The translations under genes and the position numbers were made by a program. This document shows, in pieces, positions 21,441 to 30,941 of a stretch of DNA of 36,617 bases. The notes under the pieces are model-generated. The model had not been told where the DNA came from. It made no database searches and was given only the letters and a program-made list of their open reading frames with translations. Each line of letters begins with the position of its first letter. Positions within the stretch are counted from its first letter, which is position 1. This stretch comes from a virus: the IMG/VR virus record IMGVR_UViG_3300022074_000152, positions 1 through 36,617 of that record. One strand, given 5' to 3'.

Positions 21441-22210
21441 TGGCTACTACTTTCTTACAGTTGTCTAATGAAATACTACGTGAGATGAATGAAGTAGAGC
21501 TTACGGCTGCAAACTTTTCAACATCCGTAGGCATACAAAGCCATGTTAAAGATGCAATCAATCGTGCATACTTTGATATTGTAAATGAAGAACCTCAGTG
21601 GCCTTTTCTTAGCGCAGGAGAAAGTGGTAATCCTGATCCTAACTATGGTAATGTTTATGTAGAAACAGTAGCTGGTACTAGATGGTACGAACTAAAACCT
21701 GCTAGTTCTAGTATAACTACAGACTACGGATATATAGATTGGGATAACTTCTTAGCTACGACAGTAGGTGTAACAGGAGAGGTAGCGCCTTTTACTGTTC
21801 GTAACTTGCGTTTTACATCTATAGAAGAGTGGAAAGATTATCTTAGGCTCGCACAGAATCAAGATGCTGCCGACACACAAAACTATGGTGTGCCTGATAG
21901 GGTAATTAGAAGTCCTGATAGTCGTAATTTTGGCTTGAGTCCTATACCTGATAAAGTATACAGGATATTTTTCTATGCCTACAATCAACCTACAGAGTTA
22001 TCAGAACACGGCGACACAATAGTATTCGCTGATACCTACAGGTCTGTGTTGGTTGCAAGAGCTAGATATTATGTATATCAATTTAAAGAAAATCCTCAGA
22101 TGTCTGCTTTTTCTTTAGAAGACTACAGGCGCGGATTAAAACTAATGCGACTTCATCTTATGGAACCTACTCCGGGTTATTTTAAAGATGACCGCATGAG
22201 GTTCGTTTAA
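21440..22210 (+). CDS. Head-tail adaptor protein (putative)
   Basis: 256 residues. The opening TTFLQLSNEILREMNEVELT, then VKDAINRAYFDIVNEEPQWPF, is the typical helical start of podovirus adaptor (SU10/T7 gp11-like) proteins, followed by a beta-rich middle and the TYRSVLVARARYYVYQFKENP helix. It would form the ring between portal and tail nozzle. It sits in the expected order before the nozzle gene, with TAATG-type overlaps on both sides. Confidence 0.8.
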   Translation: MATTFLQLSNEILREMNEVELTAANFSTSVGIQSHVKDAINRAYFDIVNEEPQWPFLSAGESGNPDPNYGNVYVETVAGTRWYELKPASSSITTDYGYIDWDNFLATTVGVTGEVAPFTVRNLRFTSIEEWKDYLRLAQNQDAADTQNYGVPDRVIRSPDSRNFGLSPIPDKVYRIFFYAYNQPTELSEHGDTIVFADTYRSVLVARARYYVYQFKENPQMSAFSLEDYRRGLKLMRLHLMEPTPGYFKDDRMRFV

Positions 22211-23814
22211 TGTCTCAGCCATTTGGTTTATCAGCTAGAGGAGGACTTTACACAAGTCTTAATCAACTTGAGATGCTTGCTCAACCGGGAGTTGCTTCAA
22301 AGCTAACAAACTTTGAAGTAGACACTGATGGTGGCTATCGACGCATTAATGGCTTTTCTGCTTTTGGTGGTGGATCAGCAGCAAGACCTAATGGATCTAA
22401 CAAAGTATTAGGAATCTTTGTATATGCTGATGGAGTCGTTGTATGTTCAGGCACAGGAATATTCTTTAGTCAAACTGGAACTTCATGGATCTCTATAGCA
22501 AAACAAAGTGTCAGTAACTCTGGAGATAACTACAGTACTTTTACAGGTCGTTCAGACTTAACAAGGACTTCTCAAGGCCAAGTAAGTTTTTCTTTGTTTG
22601 AAGGAATTTCTGACTATGGTACACTTTTAATATGTGATGGTGCAAATAAGCCTTACTTCTTTAGGATGGAAGGCACAGGTGCATTAACAAGTAGAACATT
22701 TTTTGCTGATGAAATAACAGTAGATAGTACCAAAGCTCCTGCTGTAGGCACTATACATGACAAACACTTTGTAGTAGGTGGAGCAGAAGGTGCTGAGAAT
22801 ACTATTTACTACAGTGCTACTAACAATCCTGAAAGCTTTACCGCTACAGGATCAGGCTCTATAGTCTTAGAAGATCAGGTAGTAGGACTAGCTAGTTTTC
22901 GTAATGACTTAATTATCTTTTGTAAGAATAGTTTATTTAAACTGTTAAATATAAATGATTCAAGCACTATTACAGTACAACCTATTACAAAGAACGTAGG
23001 TTGTTTAGATGCTAACAGCATTCAAGAAATCGCGGGTGACCTCCTTTTCTTGAGTCCTGATGGTCTTAGAACAGTTGCTGGTACGGTACGTATTGGTGAC
23101 GTTGAGTTGGGATCTGTAAGCAGACCTATCCAGCCAACTATTAAGTCTATCGCGGCTAATATAAATAATTTGACTGTAACCAGCGCAGTATTAAGAAGTA
23201 AGTCACAATACAGATTATTTTATAATACAGATGGTACATCTAATACAACAGCTAAGGGTGTAATAGCAACACTTACAAATGAAGGTTTTCAGTATTCAGA
23301 AACTGAAGGCATTAAAGCAACAGCCATAGCTTCTGGTTTTGATAAAGACGGTCTTGAACAAACCTTTCATGGCGATGGGGATGGGTACATATACAATCAC
23401 GATACAGGTAACTCATTTGATTATGCAGGTACAGCAGCTAATATTTCAGCAGCTTATAAAACTCCTAATTTAGATTTCGGTGATGTAGGAACAAAAAAGA
23501 CAATGCGTTATGTTCGCTTGTCTGTGAGTCCTGAAGGAGTTATACAGCCTACACTACGTGTTCGTTTTGACTATGAAGATCCAGCAATTGCACAACCATT
23601 AGATTATGTTTTAGATAGCATCCCTCTTCCTAGTATATTTGGATCAGGTGTTTTTGCCGCTAATACTTTTGGAGCGCCAGCAGATCCACTAGTTAGGAAA
23701 TCTATTCAAGGAAGTGGTAATACAGTAAGTTTCGCAGTAACAAGTGTAGATCAAAATTTTCCATATACGGTAAATGGTCTTTATATAGATTACACTCCAT
23801 CAGGAAGGAGATAA
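22210..23814 (+). CDS. Tail nozzle / DNA-stabilization protein (P22 gp10-like)
   Basis: 534 residues, beta-rich. It begins with RGGLYTSLNQLEMLAQPGVA, then KLTNFEVDTDGGYRRINGF, the pattern of packaged-DNA stabilization or nozzle proteins, with repeated blade-like stretches (GTLLICDGANKPYFF, DLIIFCKNSLFKL, GDLLFLSPDGLRTV). It would close the portal channel and carry fibres. It is consistent with a short-tailed virion and the gene order adaptor-nozzle-fibre. Confidence 0.82.
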   Translation: MSQPFGLSARGGLYTSLNQLEMLAQPGVASKLTNFEVDTDGGYRRINGFSAFGGGSAARPNGSNKVLGIFVYADGVVVCSGTGIFFSQTGTSWISIAKQSVSNSGDNYSTFTGRSDLTRTSQGQVSFSLFEGISDYGTLLICDGANKPYFFRMEGTGALTSRTFFADEITVDSTKAPAVGTIHDKHFVVGGAEGAENTIYYSATNNPESFTATGSGSIVLEDQVVGLASFRNDLIIFCKNSLFKLLNINDSSTITVQPITKNVGCLDANSIQEIAGDLLFLSPDGLRTVAGTVRIGDVELGSVSRPIQPTIKSIAANINNLTVTSAVLRSKSQYRLFYNTDGTSNTTAKGVIATLTNEGFQYSETEGIKATAIASGFDKDGLEQTFHGDGDGYIYNHDTGNSFDYAGTAANISAAYKTPNLDFGDVGTKKTMRYVRLSVSPEGVIQPTLRVRFDYEDPAIAQPLDYVLDSIPLPSIFGSGVFAANTFGAPADPLVRKSIQGSGNTVSFAVTSVDQNFPYTVNGLYIDYTPSGRR

Positions 23815-23817
23815 TAA

Positions 23818-26800
23818 GTGGCCCAGAACTATACCAGACAAAGTACATTTGCAGATGGCGATACTATTTCAGCGTCGCTTTTTAACAATGAATATAATCA
23901 ATTACTAAATGCTTTTGCGTATTCATCTAGCAGTGCTTCTTCTACAGGCCATAGGCATGATGGAACTACTGGACAAGGTGGTAATGTTTTTAAGATTGGT
24001 GATCTCGACTTTTTAAACAAGATTGAAGTAGATGGAACAAACAATCGTCTTGGTTTTTATGTAGAAGTTTCTAGCTCTACAGTAGAGCAAATTCGAGTTC
24101 AAGATGGAGCGATTGTACCTGTCACAGATAATGATATAGACCTTGGTACATCTTCTTTTGAGTTTAAAGATTTATTTATAGACGGTACAGCTAACATTGA
24201 TAGTCTTGTATTGGGTAGCGGCTCTACAGTAACTGCTATTCTTGATGAAGATGATCTTAGTTCTGACAGTGCTACATCATTAGCTACACAACAGTCTATT
24301 AAAGCTTACGTAGACTCTCAAGTAACTGCTCAAGATTTAGATCTTACTACAGATAGCGGCACTATTGCTATTGACTTAGATAGTGAGACACTTACTATTG
24401 GTGGAACCTCTAATGAAGTAGAAACTTCTGCTACAGGCAATGCAGTAACAATAGGACTTCCATCTGCCGTGCAGATTACTACATCTCTTGGTGTAGGCGG
24501 TGGATCTACTAATGGTGTACAGATCTCTCAGGGTGCTATAGCTATTAAAAATGGTGGCACTCAATCTTACGTAGACTTTTACTGTGAGTCTTCTAATGCA
24601 CACTATGCAAGGCTACAAGCTCCTGCACACGCTTCATTTGCTGGTAATACAACTATTACTTTACCTACAAGTACAGGTAACATAGTAGGCACAGGAGATA
24701 CAGGAACCGTAACAAATACTATGCTTGCAGGCAGTATTGCAAACAGCAAGCTATCAAACTCTACAGTCTCCTTTGGAGGCGTATCCCTTGCACTAGGAGC
24801 TTCTGATGCTACGCCTGCTTTTGATCTTAGCGATGCTACTAATTACCCTACCAGTTCACTAAGTGGTACAATTACTAACGCACAGCTTGCTGGTTCTATT
24901 GCAAACTCTAAGCTTGCTAACTCAGCTATTACTGTAACAGATGGATCTAATAGTACTGCAACAAGTCTTGGTGGTACTATAACTTTTGCAGCAGGCGAAG
25001 GACTAGATGTAGCAGAAAGCTCTGGCACTGTAACATTCTCTGGAGAAGATGCAACTTCTTCTAACAAGGGTGTAGCTAGTTTTGACTCTACAGACTTTTC
25101 AGTATCCAGCGGTGCAGTAACACTACAAGCAGAAAGAGTACAAGATATTGTCGGAGCTATGTTTAGCTCTAATACTGAGTCAGGTATTACAGTTACCTAC
25201 GAAGATGGTGATGCTACTATTGATTTAGCAGTAGGTAATGTAGCTACTGTAACAGATGGGTCTAACTCAACTGCTATTGCCTCTGGTGGAACTATTACCT
25301 TCTCAGGAACTTCTAGTGAAGTAGAGGTAGCAGAAAGCAGCGGCACGATCACAGTAGGTCTTCCTAGTAATGTGACTGTTAGCAACAATCTTACGGTATC
25401 AGGTAACTTAGCAGTTAGCGGAACTACAACTCAAACTGGTTCTGTAGTCACTGACAATAACTTCACTGGCTTGACTAATGCGAATACAGGTAACAGTACA
25501 GACTTTGGCTTTCATGGCAAATACGTCGAAGGTGGCACAACTAAATATGCAGGACTTTTCTTTGATGCTTCCACAGATAACACATTTAGGCTTTTCACTG
25601 ACACCCAGACTGTCCCATCTACAACAGTAAACACTAGTGCAACAGGATATGCTGCTGCTGACTTAGTAGTAAATAATATTACAGGTACACTTGCTACTGC
25701 TGCACAAACTAATATTACAAGTGTCGGTACACTAGGAAGTCTTACAGTCTCTGGTGATGTCACTGTAGATACAAACACACTAAAGGTAGACTCTAGTAAT
25801 AATCGTGTAGGTATTAACCAAGCGTCACCTACAGTCTCTCTTGACTTAGGTTCCAACACTGATGCACTTCTTGTACCCGTAGGTACTACAGCACAACGTC
25901 CTAGTGGTGCAGCAGGACAGTTCCGATACAATAGTACTCTTGGACGCTTTGAAGGCCATAACGGTACTGAGTTCGCTGAGATTGGTGGTGGCGGTGGAAC
26001 CAATACATTTACTCGTAACAGTTTTTCAGGTGATGGCTCTACTACTGCATTTACATTATCGCAGTCTATTGATGATGAGAATGACCTAATCGTATTTAAT
26101 GGTGGTGTCTTCCAGAATCAAGCAGCTTACAGTGTCTCTGGCACTACGCTTACCTTTGGAACTGCACCAGCTAATGGCAATACAGTAATTGTATACTCTG
26201 TACGCACAGCAGTATCTGGATCTAATACTAGCCTAGCTACGATGACAGGCGATGGTAGTGATACTACTCTTACACTGTCGGCTGATCCTGTTAATGAAAA
26301 TAACGTACAAGTTTACATTGATGGCGTTTATCAAAACAAGAGTACATTTAGTATCTCTGGTACGACTCTAACGTTTTCTACGGCTCCTCCAAGTGGTGCT
26401 GCTGTAGAAGCTATTACACTTACGCAGACTAGTATTAATACTGCTACGATCTTAAAAGATGCTGATGAAGATACTAAGATTCAAGTAGAAGAGTCTAGTG
26501 ATGAGGACACTATTAGATTTGATGTGGCAGGTGCAGAAGACTTTACTATGACTGCTAATAGTTTTAATGTGCTGTCAGGTAGTAATGCTACTTTTGCTGA
26601 TAGCTCTAAAGCCATCTTCGGTGCTGGCTCTGACCTACAGATTTATCACGATGGTAGCCATAGTTATATTGATGATGCAGGTACAGGTAACTTAAAGATA
26701 CGGACGGCAGGAACTAGTATACGCCTTGAAACGACAGACGGTGATCGTATGTTAGTAGGCACAAAGGACGGTGATTTTAAATTATATTATGATGACGTTG

Positions 26801-28146
26801 AAAAACTAGCCACAACCTCCACAGGCATCGCCGTAACAGGTAACGCTAGCTTTGCTGACAACGGTAAGGCTATCTTCGGTGCTGGCTCAGACCTTGCTTT
26901 GTATCACGATGGGTCTAATAGCTACATCAAAGATCAAGGCACTGGCGATTTATATATTCAAGGCGAAGCTAACGTTAGGATTACCGATGGTGACGGGAAC
27001 AAAATGTTCTTGGGCCAGAATGACGGTGAAGTACAGCTTTATTACAACGGCGCTGAAAAATTAAACACCACCTCCACAGGCATCGACGTAACAGGAAACA
27101 TTAGCGCGGGCGTTGGTGCAGCTAACGCTAACAACTATCAAATCAGGATTTCAGCAGGCACTACAGGGTTGTCTCGTTTTATTGCCGCAGACACTTCTGA
27201 CTCAGGATATATAGACTACGACCACTCTAGTGATTCGTGGATTCACAGAACCGCTGGATCTGAGCGCATGCGCATTGACTCAGGTGGACATACTTCTTTC
27301 ACCCTTGGCACAAATGCAAAGGGCACTTTTGGTGACGCTATCAGCGAAGTAGGTTCCGGTAACTTTGCTCTACAAGTTACGAACTCCGCAGGAAGCGCAT
27401 TAAAACCGTTAGGATTCAGAGCAGAAGACATACGTTTTGCTACAGGAAGCACAGAAGTTTTCAGGCTGACGAGTGCACAGGATATGTACTTCGGACAAAC
27501 CTCAGGATCAGCCGCTGACGTTGGCATTATTCTCCAATCAACGGGCAACATTTTTAATACCGTGAGCGGCGGGACTTGTGCTTTCCTACGACGAAACACC
27601 AGCGACGGTGAGATAATTAGACTAAGCATCAATGCGTCTACGATTGGGACCATCTCAGGGCACAACGGCGATTTGCATATTGGCACAGGCACCTGCGGTG
27701 TGAGATTTTTGGATGGCGATCCTTCAATTTCTCCATATAACCCAACCAGTGGAGCCAACGCTGATAACACTATTTCATTAGGACGCTCTAATGTTCGCTA
27801 TACCGTTGTTTATGCAACAACTGGCACGATAAACACTTCCGACAGAAATTTAAAACAAGACATCGAAGAACTTTCAGACGCTGAAAAACGTGTCGCTGTA
27901 GCAGCTAAAGGTCTACTAAGGAAGTACCGCTGGAAGTCTTCCGTAGCAGAAAAAGGCGACGATGCTCGCATTCACTTTGGAATCATCGCCCAAGACTTAC
28001 AAGACGCATTTACGGCTGAGGGTTTGGACGCGGCGCGTTATGGCATGTGGTGCAGTGACACATGGACTAACGACGATGGTAGTGAGCAGACACGCCTAGG
28101 TGTGCGCTACTCAGAATTACTCGCTTTCATAATTTCGGCACTTTAG
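23818..28146 (+). CDS. Large tail fibre with C-terminal S74 chaperone domain
   Basis: 1442 residues from GTG at 23818 (AGGAG seven bases upstream). Host recognition. It has an N-terminal virion-attachment region (FADGDTISASLFNNEYNQLL), long low-complexity Ser/Thr/Gly beta modules (VTDGSNSTA, TITF, VAESSGT), two tandem 86-residue repeats (923-1094), and a C-terminal peptidase S74 intramolecular chaperone from about 1341 (SDRNLKQDIE; Ser1341/Lys1346 predicted self-cleavage pair) ending YSELLAFIISAL. The S74 domain should trimerize the fibre and then be cut off. Base composition rises toward GC in the last third, suggesting acquisition of a different C-terminus. Confidence 0.93.
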   Translation: MAQNYTRQSTFADGDTISASLFNNEYNQLLNAFAYSSSSASSTGHRHDGTTGQGGNVFKIGDLDFLNKIEVDGTNNRLGFYVEVSSSTVEQIRVQDGAIVPVTDNDIDLGTSSFEFKDLFIDGTANIDSLVLGSGSTVTAILDEDDLSSDSATSLATQQSIKAYVDSQVTAQDLDLTTDSGTIAIDLDSETLTIGGTSNEVETSATGNAVTIGLPSAVQITTSLGVGGGSTNGVQISQGAIAIKNGGTQSYVDFYCESSNAHYARLQAPAHASFAGNTTITLPTSTGNIVGTGDTGTVTNTMLAGSIANSKLSNSTVSFGGVSLALGASDATPAFDLSDATNYPTSSLSGTITNAQLAGSIANSKLANSAITVTDGSNSTATSLGGTITFAAGEGLDVAESSGTVTFSGEDATSSNKGVASFDSTDFSVSSGAVTLQAERVQDIVGAMFSSNTESGITVTYEDGDATIDLAVGNVATVTDGSNSTAIASGGTITFSGTSSEVEVAESSGTITVGLPSNVTVSNNLTVSGNLAVSGTTTQTGSVVTDNNFTGLTNANTGNSTDFGFHGKYVEGGTTKYAGLFFDASTDNTFRLFTDTQTVPSTTVNTSATGYAAADLVVNNITGTLATAAQTNITSVGTLGSLTVSGDVTVDTNTLKVDSSNNRVGINQASPTVSLDLGSNTDALLVPVGTTAQRPSGAAGQFRYNSTLGRFEGHNGTEFAEIGGGGGTNTFTRNSFSGDGSTTAFTLSQSIDDENDLIVFNGGVFQNQAAYSVSGTTLTFGTAPANGNTVIVYSVRTAVSGSNTSLATMTGDGSDTTLTLSADPVNENNVQVYIDGVYQNKSTFSISGTTLTFSTAPPSGAAVEAITLTQTSINTATILKDADEDTKIQVEESSDEDTIRFDVAGAEDFTMTANSFNVLSGSNATFADSSKAIFGAGSDLQIYHDGSHSYIDDAGTGNLKIRTAGTSIRLETTDGDRMLVGTKDGDFKLYYDDVEKLATTSTGIAVTGNASFADNGKAIFGAGSDLALYHDGSNSYIKDQGTGDLYIQGEANVRITDGDGNKMFLGQNDGEVQLYYNGAEKLNTTSTGIDVTGNISAGVGAANANNYQIRISAGTTGLSRFIAADTSDSGYIDYDHSSDSWIHRTAGSERMRIDSGGHTSFTLGTNAKGTFGDAISEVGSGNFALQVTNSAGSALKPLGFRAEDIRFATGSTEVFRLTSAQDMYFGQTSGSAADVGIILQSTGNIFNTVSGGTCAFLRRNTSDGEIIRLSINASTIGTISGHNGDLHIGTGTCGVRFLDGDPSISPYNPTSGANADNTISLGRSNVRYTVVYATTGTINTSDRNLKQDIEELSDAEKRVAVAAKGLLRKYRWKSSVAEKGDDARIHFGIIAQDLQDAFTAEGLDAARYGMWCSDTWTNDDGSEQTRLGVRYSELLAFIISAL
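26584..27099 (+). repeat. Two tandem 86-residue repeats within the fibre gene
   Basis: Copies begin at 26584 and 26842 (258-base period). Shared landmarks: FADxxKAIFGAGSDLxxYHDG, then a GTGxLxI segment, KLYYDDVEKL / QLYYNGAEKL, and TTSTGIxVTG. The copies differ at many third positions, so the duplication is not recent. Confidence 0.85.
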
Positions 28147-28157
28147 GAGAATAACTA

Positions 28158-29357
28158 ATGGCTTTAACTAAAGTATCCAGAGGACTCCTGAGTACAGGAA
28201 TTGTAGATAATTCTGATGCTACAGCTATAACAATTGATAGTAGTGAAAATGTTGGAATTGGAACGAGTAGTCCTGCTGATAAATTAGAAGTTGCAGGAAA
28301 TATACTACTAGATGCAACTAATGCAGAAATAAATTTAAAGTCTGGAGCAACTGGTACATCAGGTGCAATTAATTGGACATTTAATACAGATAGTACAAAT
28401 TTTACTTCAATAAAACATCCTTATGATACTAGAAATACAATCGGATTACATATTGATAGTGGCTATCCAATAACAATTGATGCTTCTGGTATTGGTACTG
28501 TTTTTGCTCAATCTGGCACTGAAAGAATGCGCCTTGATAGCTCTGGCAACTTAGGTATTGGTACGAGTAGCGTTAACTACAAGCTAAACGTACTAGCAGC
28601 TGCTGGCTCGCAAAATATTTTTCAAGCAGGTCAGACTGGCGTTTCAAATGGATTTTCAATAACAAGTGACGGTTCTGCCTTAACATATAGTTTTTTGACA
28701 GGCAACGTCGGCATTGGTACTAGTTCGCCTAATAGAAATTTGCATGTAAGTGGTGGCGCGGCAGACGTAGCATTCGGTATCACTAACTCAGCTTCTGGTA
28801 CATCCGCTTCTGATGGATTCAGTATCACGTTAGAAAACCCAACGCCAGACGTTGCTATTCGTCAGCGTGAAAATGCCAACATGAAATTCTTAACGAACAA
28901 CACAGAAGCCATGCGCATCGACTCATCGGGCCATGCAATTATCCCCGCTGGGGTGACTCTAGGCACTTCTGCTGGTACCTACGCAGCAGCGAATACGCTG
29001 GATGACTATGAAGAAGGCACTTTTACAATGAGTGTTAACGGTGCGTCAGGAAACAACACTACTGGGTACTACGTTAAAATAGGTAATAAAGTTAATTTTC
29101 AATATTACACTGGAACCGCAACTTTTACTGCTGTTCAAGCAAGCTTTACTGGCCTTCCTTTTACAACATCTTCTGGATCACTAAATTATGGATCGTTTTT
29201 TTCGGCGCATAATACTGCTACAACTGACGCTTATTCTGGTTATTTTTCATTAAATAGTACACTTGGATATTTCGTTAATGCTAACAGCACAGCAACCCCT
29301 AATTATAATACAGGATCACGTTATTTTATGGTTTCAGGGCATTATTTTACAGATTAA
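28158..29357 (+). CDS. Tail fibre paralogue (no S74 domain)
   Basis: 399 residues, with AGGAG about nine bases before ATG. It shares GIVDNSDATAITIDSS and GIGTSSP with the following gene, and repeated NLGIGTSS / VGIGTSSPNRNLHV modules with phage fibres generally. The C-terminal module starts LDDYEEGTFTMSVNG and has YYVKIGNKVNFQYY. It is probably an accessory fibre or distal receptor-binding unit. The N-terminus is unlike the large fibre, so it may attach by a different route. Confidence 0.8.
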   Translation: MALTKVSRGLLSTGIVDNSDATAITIDSSENVGIGTSSPADKLEVAGNILLDATNAEINLKSGATGTSGAINWTFNTDSTNFTSIKHPYDTRNTIGLHIDSGYPITIDASGIGTVFAQSGTERMRLDSSGNLGIGTSSVNYKLNVLAAAGSQNIFQAGQTGVSNGFSITSDGSALTYSFLTGNVGIGTSSPNRNLHVSGGAADVAFGITNSASGTSASDGFSITLENPTPDVAIRQRENANMKFLTNNTEAMRIDSSGHAIIPAGVTLGTSAGTYAAANTLDDYEEGTFTMSVNGASGNNTTGYYVKIGNKVNFQYYTGTATFTAVQASFTGLPFTTSSGSLNYGSFFSAHNTATTDAYSGYFSLNSTLGYFVNANSTATPNYNTGSRYFMVSGHYFTD

Positions 29358-29369
29358 TAACAACAATAT

Positions 29370-29400
29370 TCCTAGTGGATTCTAGGGTTGGACAGTCCAT
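29370..29400 (+). promoter_or_regulatory. Repeated RNA-like element, copy 1
   Basis: TCCTAG / CTAGGG stem with TGGATT loop, followed by GGACAGTCC and ATA. The loop can pair with downstream AGTCCA (one G-U pair), giving pseudoknot potential; alternatively GGAC/GTCC forms its own small stem. It occupies most of the 60-base gap before the next fibre gene, whose ATG is at 29418. A second copy lies at 30637. Confidence 0.6.
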
Positions 29401-29417
29401 ATTATAAGGATTAAAAC

Positions 29418-30623
29418 ATGACAACGACAAAAGTCCCAATAGAACTATCTAGCACTCCGGGGATCGTGGATGGCAGCAACGCTACTGCTATTACTATTGA
29501 TAGTAGTGAAAGAGTAGGCATTAATACTTCAAGCCCTAACGCAGTGTTAACAACTGATCCAGAGTCGGGCAACTTCAGTTCTACTTACAACAATTATGAT
29601 GGTGTTGGTCTTTTTCTTAGAGGAAACGGAACATCTGGTAATGGTAATTACGGCCCTGCTTTGGCTTTTGGTAGTTGTGATTCAGATACAGCAAATCAAG
29701 ATCATAAACATGCTTCTATTTCTATAGTACAAACAGATACTGACCCCAATCAAACAGGTTTAGCTTTTTGGACTCATCCTACAGCTACTGCCGCTGATGC
29801 TCTTGCTGAAAAAATGCGTATAGACGCTTCAGGCAATTTGCTGGTAGCAAAGGGTAGCCTTGATGTCGCTACCGTTGGACACGAATTAAGAGCAAGCGGG
29901 TACTCAGCCTCCACGAGAGATGGCGCGACTGTTGGTTCGTTTACTAGATTAAATTCAGACGGAACCATCTTAGAGTTTAGAAAATCATCAGCAGCCGTCG
30001 GTAGTATTGGTACTAACAGTGGCTATATGTATGTAGGTGGTACAGCAGGTAGCGATGCTTTCTTGTCATTTGGTGCTGACGGTGTTCGCCCAGCTACTTC
30101 TGCTGGTGACGCTAGAGATGCCGCTATAGACCTTGGTGGCTCAACCAACCGCTTCAAAGACCTTTATCTATCAGGCGGCGCATTTCTTGGTGGCACAGGG
30201 TCAGCTAATAAGCTTGATGATTACGAGGAAGGCACATGGACTCCTGAAATCTATTATCAAAACAGTACAGACCTAGGCAATGCTACCAATGTAACTCAAA
30301 CAGGTTTGTACACTAAAATAGGCAGGGTAGTCACGTTAAATTTTCGGCTTATTTGGAACATCACTGGAAGCCCTGCAACCGATAATATTGGTGTAAAAAA
30401 TCTTCCCTTTACTGGCACGGGCGATACTTTTAGTTCGGCAGGCACTGCATTTCCTATAAATAACAACACGACTATTAATACATTATTACTGGGGAAACCA
30501 CCTAGCGGAGGTTCGCTTACTATTTTTGAATCGGGAGACATGGCGGGGAACTTAGGAAGCAAGTTTGGCTCTGGTAATAATAAAGAAATAAGAGGAACAC
30601 TAACTTACTTCACTAGTCAGTAA
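29418..30623 (+). CDS. Tail fibre paralogue (no S74 domain)
   Basis: 401 residues. Starts MTTTKVPIELSSTPGIVDGS, then NATAITIDSSERVGINTSSP, closely matching the N-terminal module of the previous gene. A middle region has FRKSSAAVGSIGTNSGYMYVG and a RFKDLYLSGGAF segment. The C-terminal module begins KLDDYEEGTWTPEIYY with LYTKIGRVVTLNF, parallel to but divergent from the previous fibre. AAGGA lies nine bases before ATG. Receptor-binding role is inferred from architecture. Confidence 0.8.
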   Translation: MTTTKVPIELSSTPGIVDGSNATAITIDSSERVGINTSSPNAVLTTDPESGNFSSTYNNYDGVGLFLRGNGTSGNGNYGPALAFGSCDSDTANQDHKHASISIVQTDTDPNQTGLAFWTHPTATAADALAEKMRIDASGNLLVAKGSLDVATVGHELRASGYSASTRDGATVGSFTRLNSDGTILEFRKSSAAVGSIGTNSGYMYVGGTAGSDAFLSFGADGVRPATSAGDARDAAIDLGGSTNRFKDLYLSGGAFLGGTGSANKLDDYEEGTWTPEIYYQNSTDLGNATNVTQTGLYTKIGRVVTLNFRLIWNITGSPATDNIGVKNLPFTGTGDTFSSAGTAFPINNNTTINTLLLGKPPSGGSLTIFESGDMAGNLGSKFGSGNNKEIRGTLTYFTSQ

Positions 30624-30636
30624 CAATTAACCATAC

Positions 30637-30667
30637 GCCTAGTGGACTCTAGGCACGGACAGTCCAT
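30637..30667 (+). promoter_or_regulatory. Repeated RNA-like element, copy 2
   Basis: GCCTAG / CTAGGC stem with TGGACT loop, six bases, then AGTCCA, exactly complementary to the loop. Compared with copy 1, the outer stem pair changes from T-G to G-C and one loop base changes from T to C, and pairing is kept in both cases. It precedes the gene starting at 30687. Confidence 0.6.
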
Positions 30668-30686
30668 AACCATAAGGAGATAAAAT

Positions 30687-30941
30687 ATGGCACTTTCAGA
30701 AAGCGTAGTAGAAGATAAAATTGAAGTAGTGGATTGCGGAGGCTGGAAAGTTATCCAAGTCCGTACAGCTACTATTATTAAAAAAGATGATGTAGAGATC
30801 AGCAGATCTTTTCATCGTCATGTAGTATCCCCTGTAGATGATGTCTCTGGAGAAAGTACAGAAGTACAATCTTTAGCTACGATATTCTTTACAGACTCAG
30901 CAAAAGCTGCATATACAGCATCGCAGTCGGAGACACTATAA
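30687..30941 (+). CDS. Hypothetical tail-region protein
   Basis: 84 residues, beta-rich (GGWKVIQVRTATIIKKDDVEIS RSFHRHVV pattern), with no recognised domain. Ribosome site AGGAG about seven bases upstream; joined to the next gene by a one-base overlap. Small proteins like this often accompany marine phage fibre genes. The function is unknown. Confidence 0.7.
   Translation: MALSESVVEDKIEVVDCGGWKVIQVRTATIIKKDDVEISRSFHRHVVSPVDDVSGESTEVQSLATIFFTDSAKAAYTASQSETL

Noticed and set aside
25512-26003. 163-codon antisense frame in the fibre gene
   Set aside because: Val/Pro/Ser-rich mirror of Ser/Thr/Gly repeats on the coding strand; same for 27243-27770 and 34608-35042.
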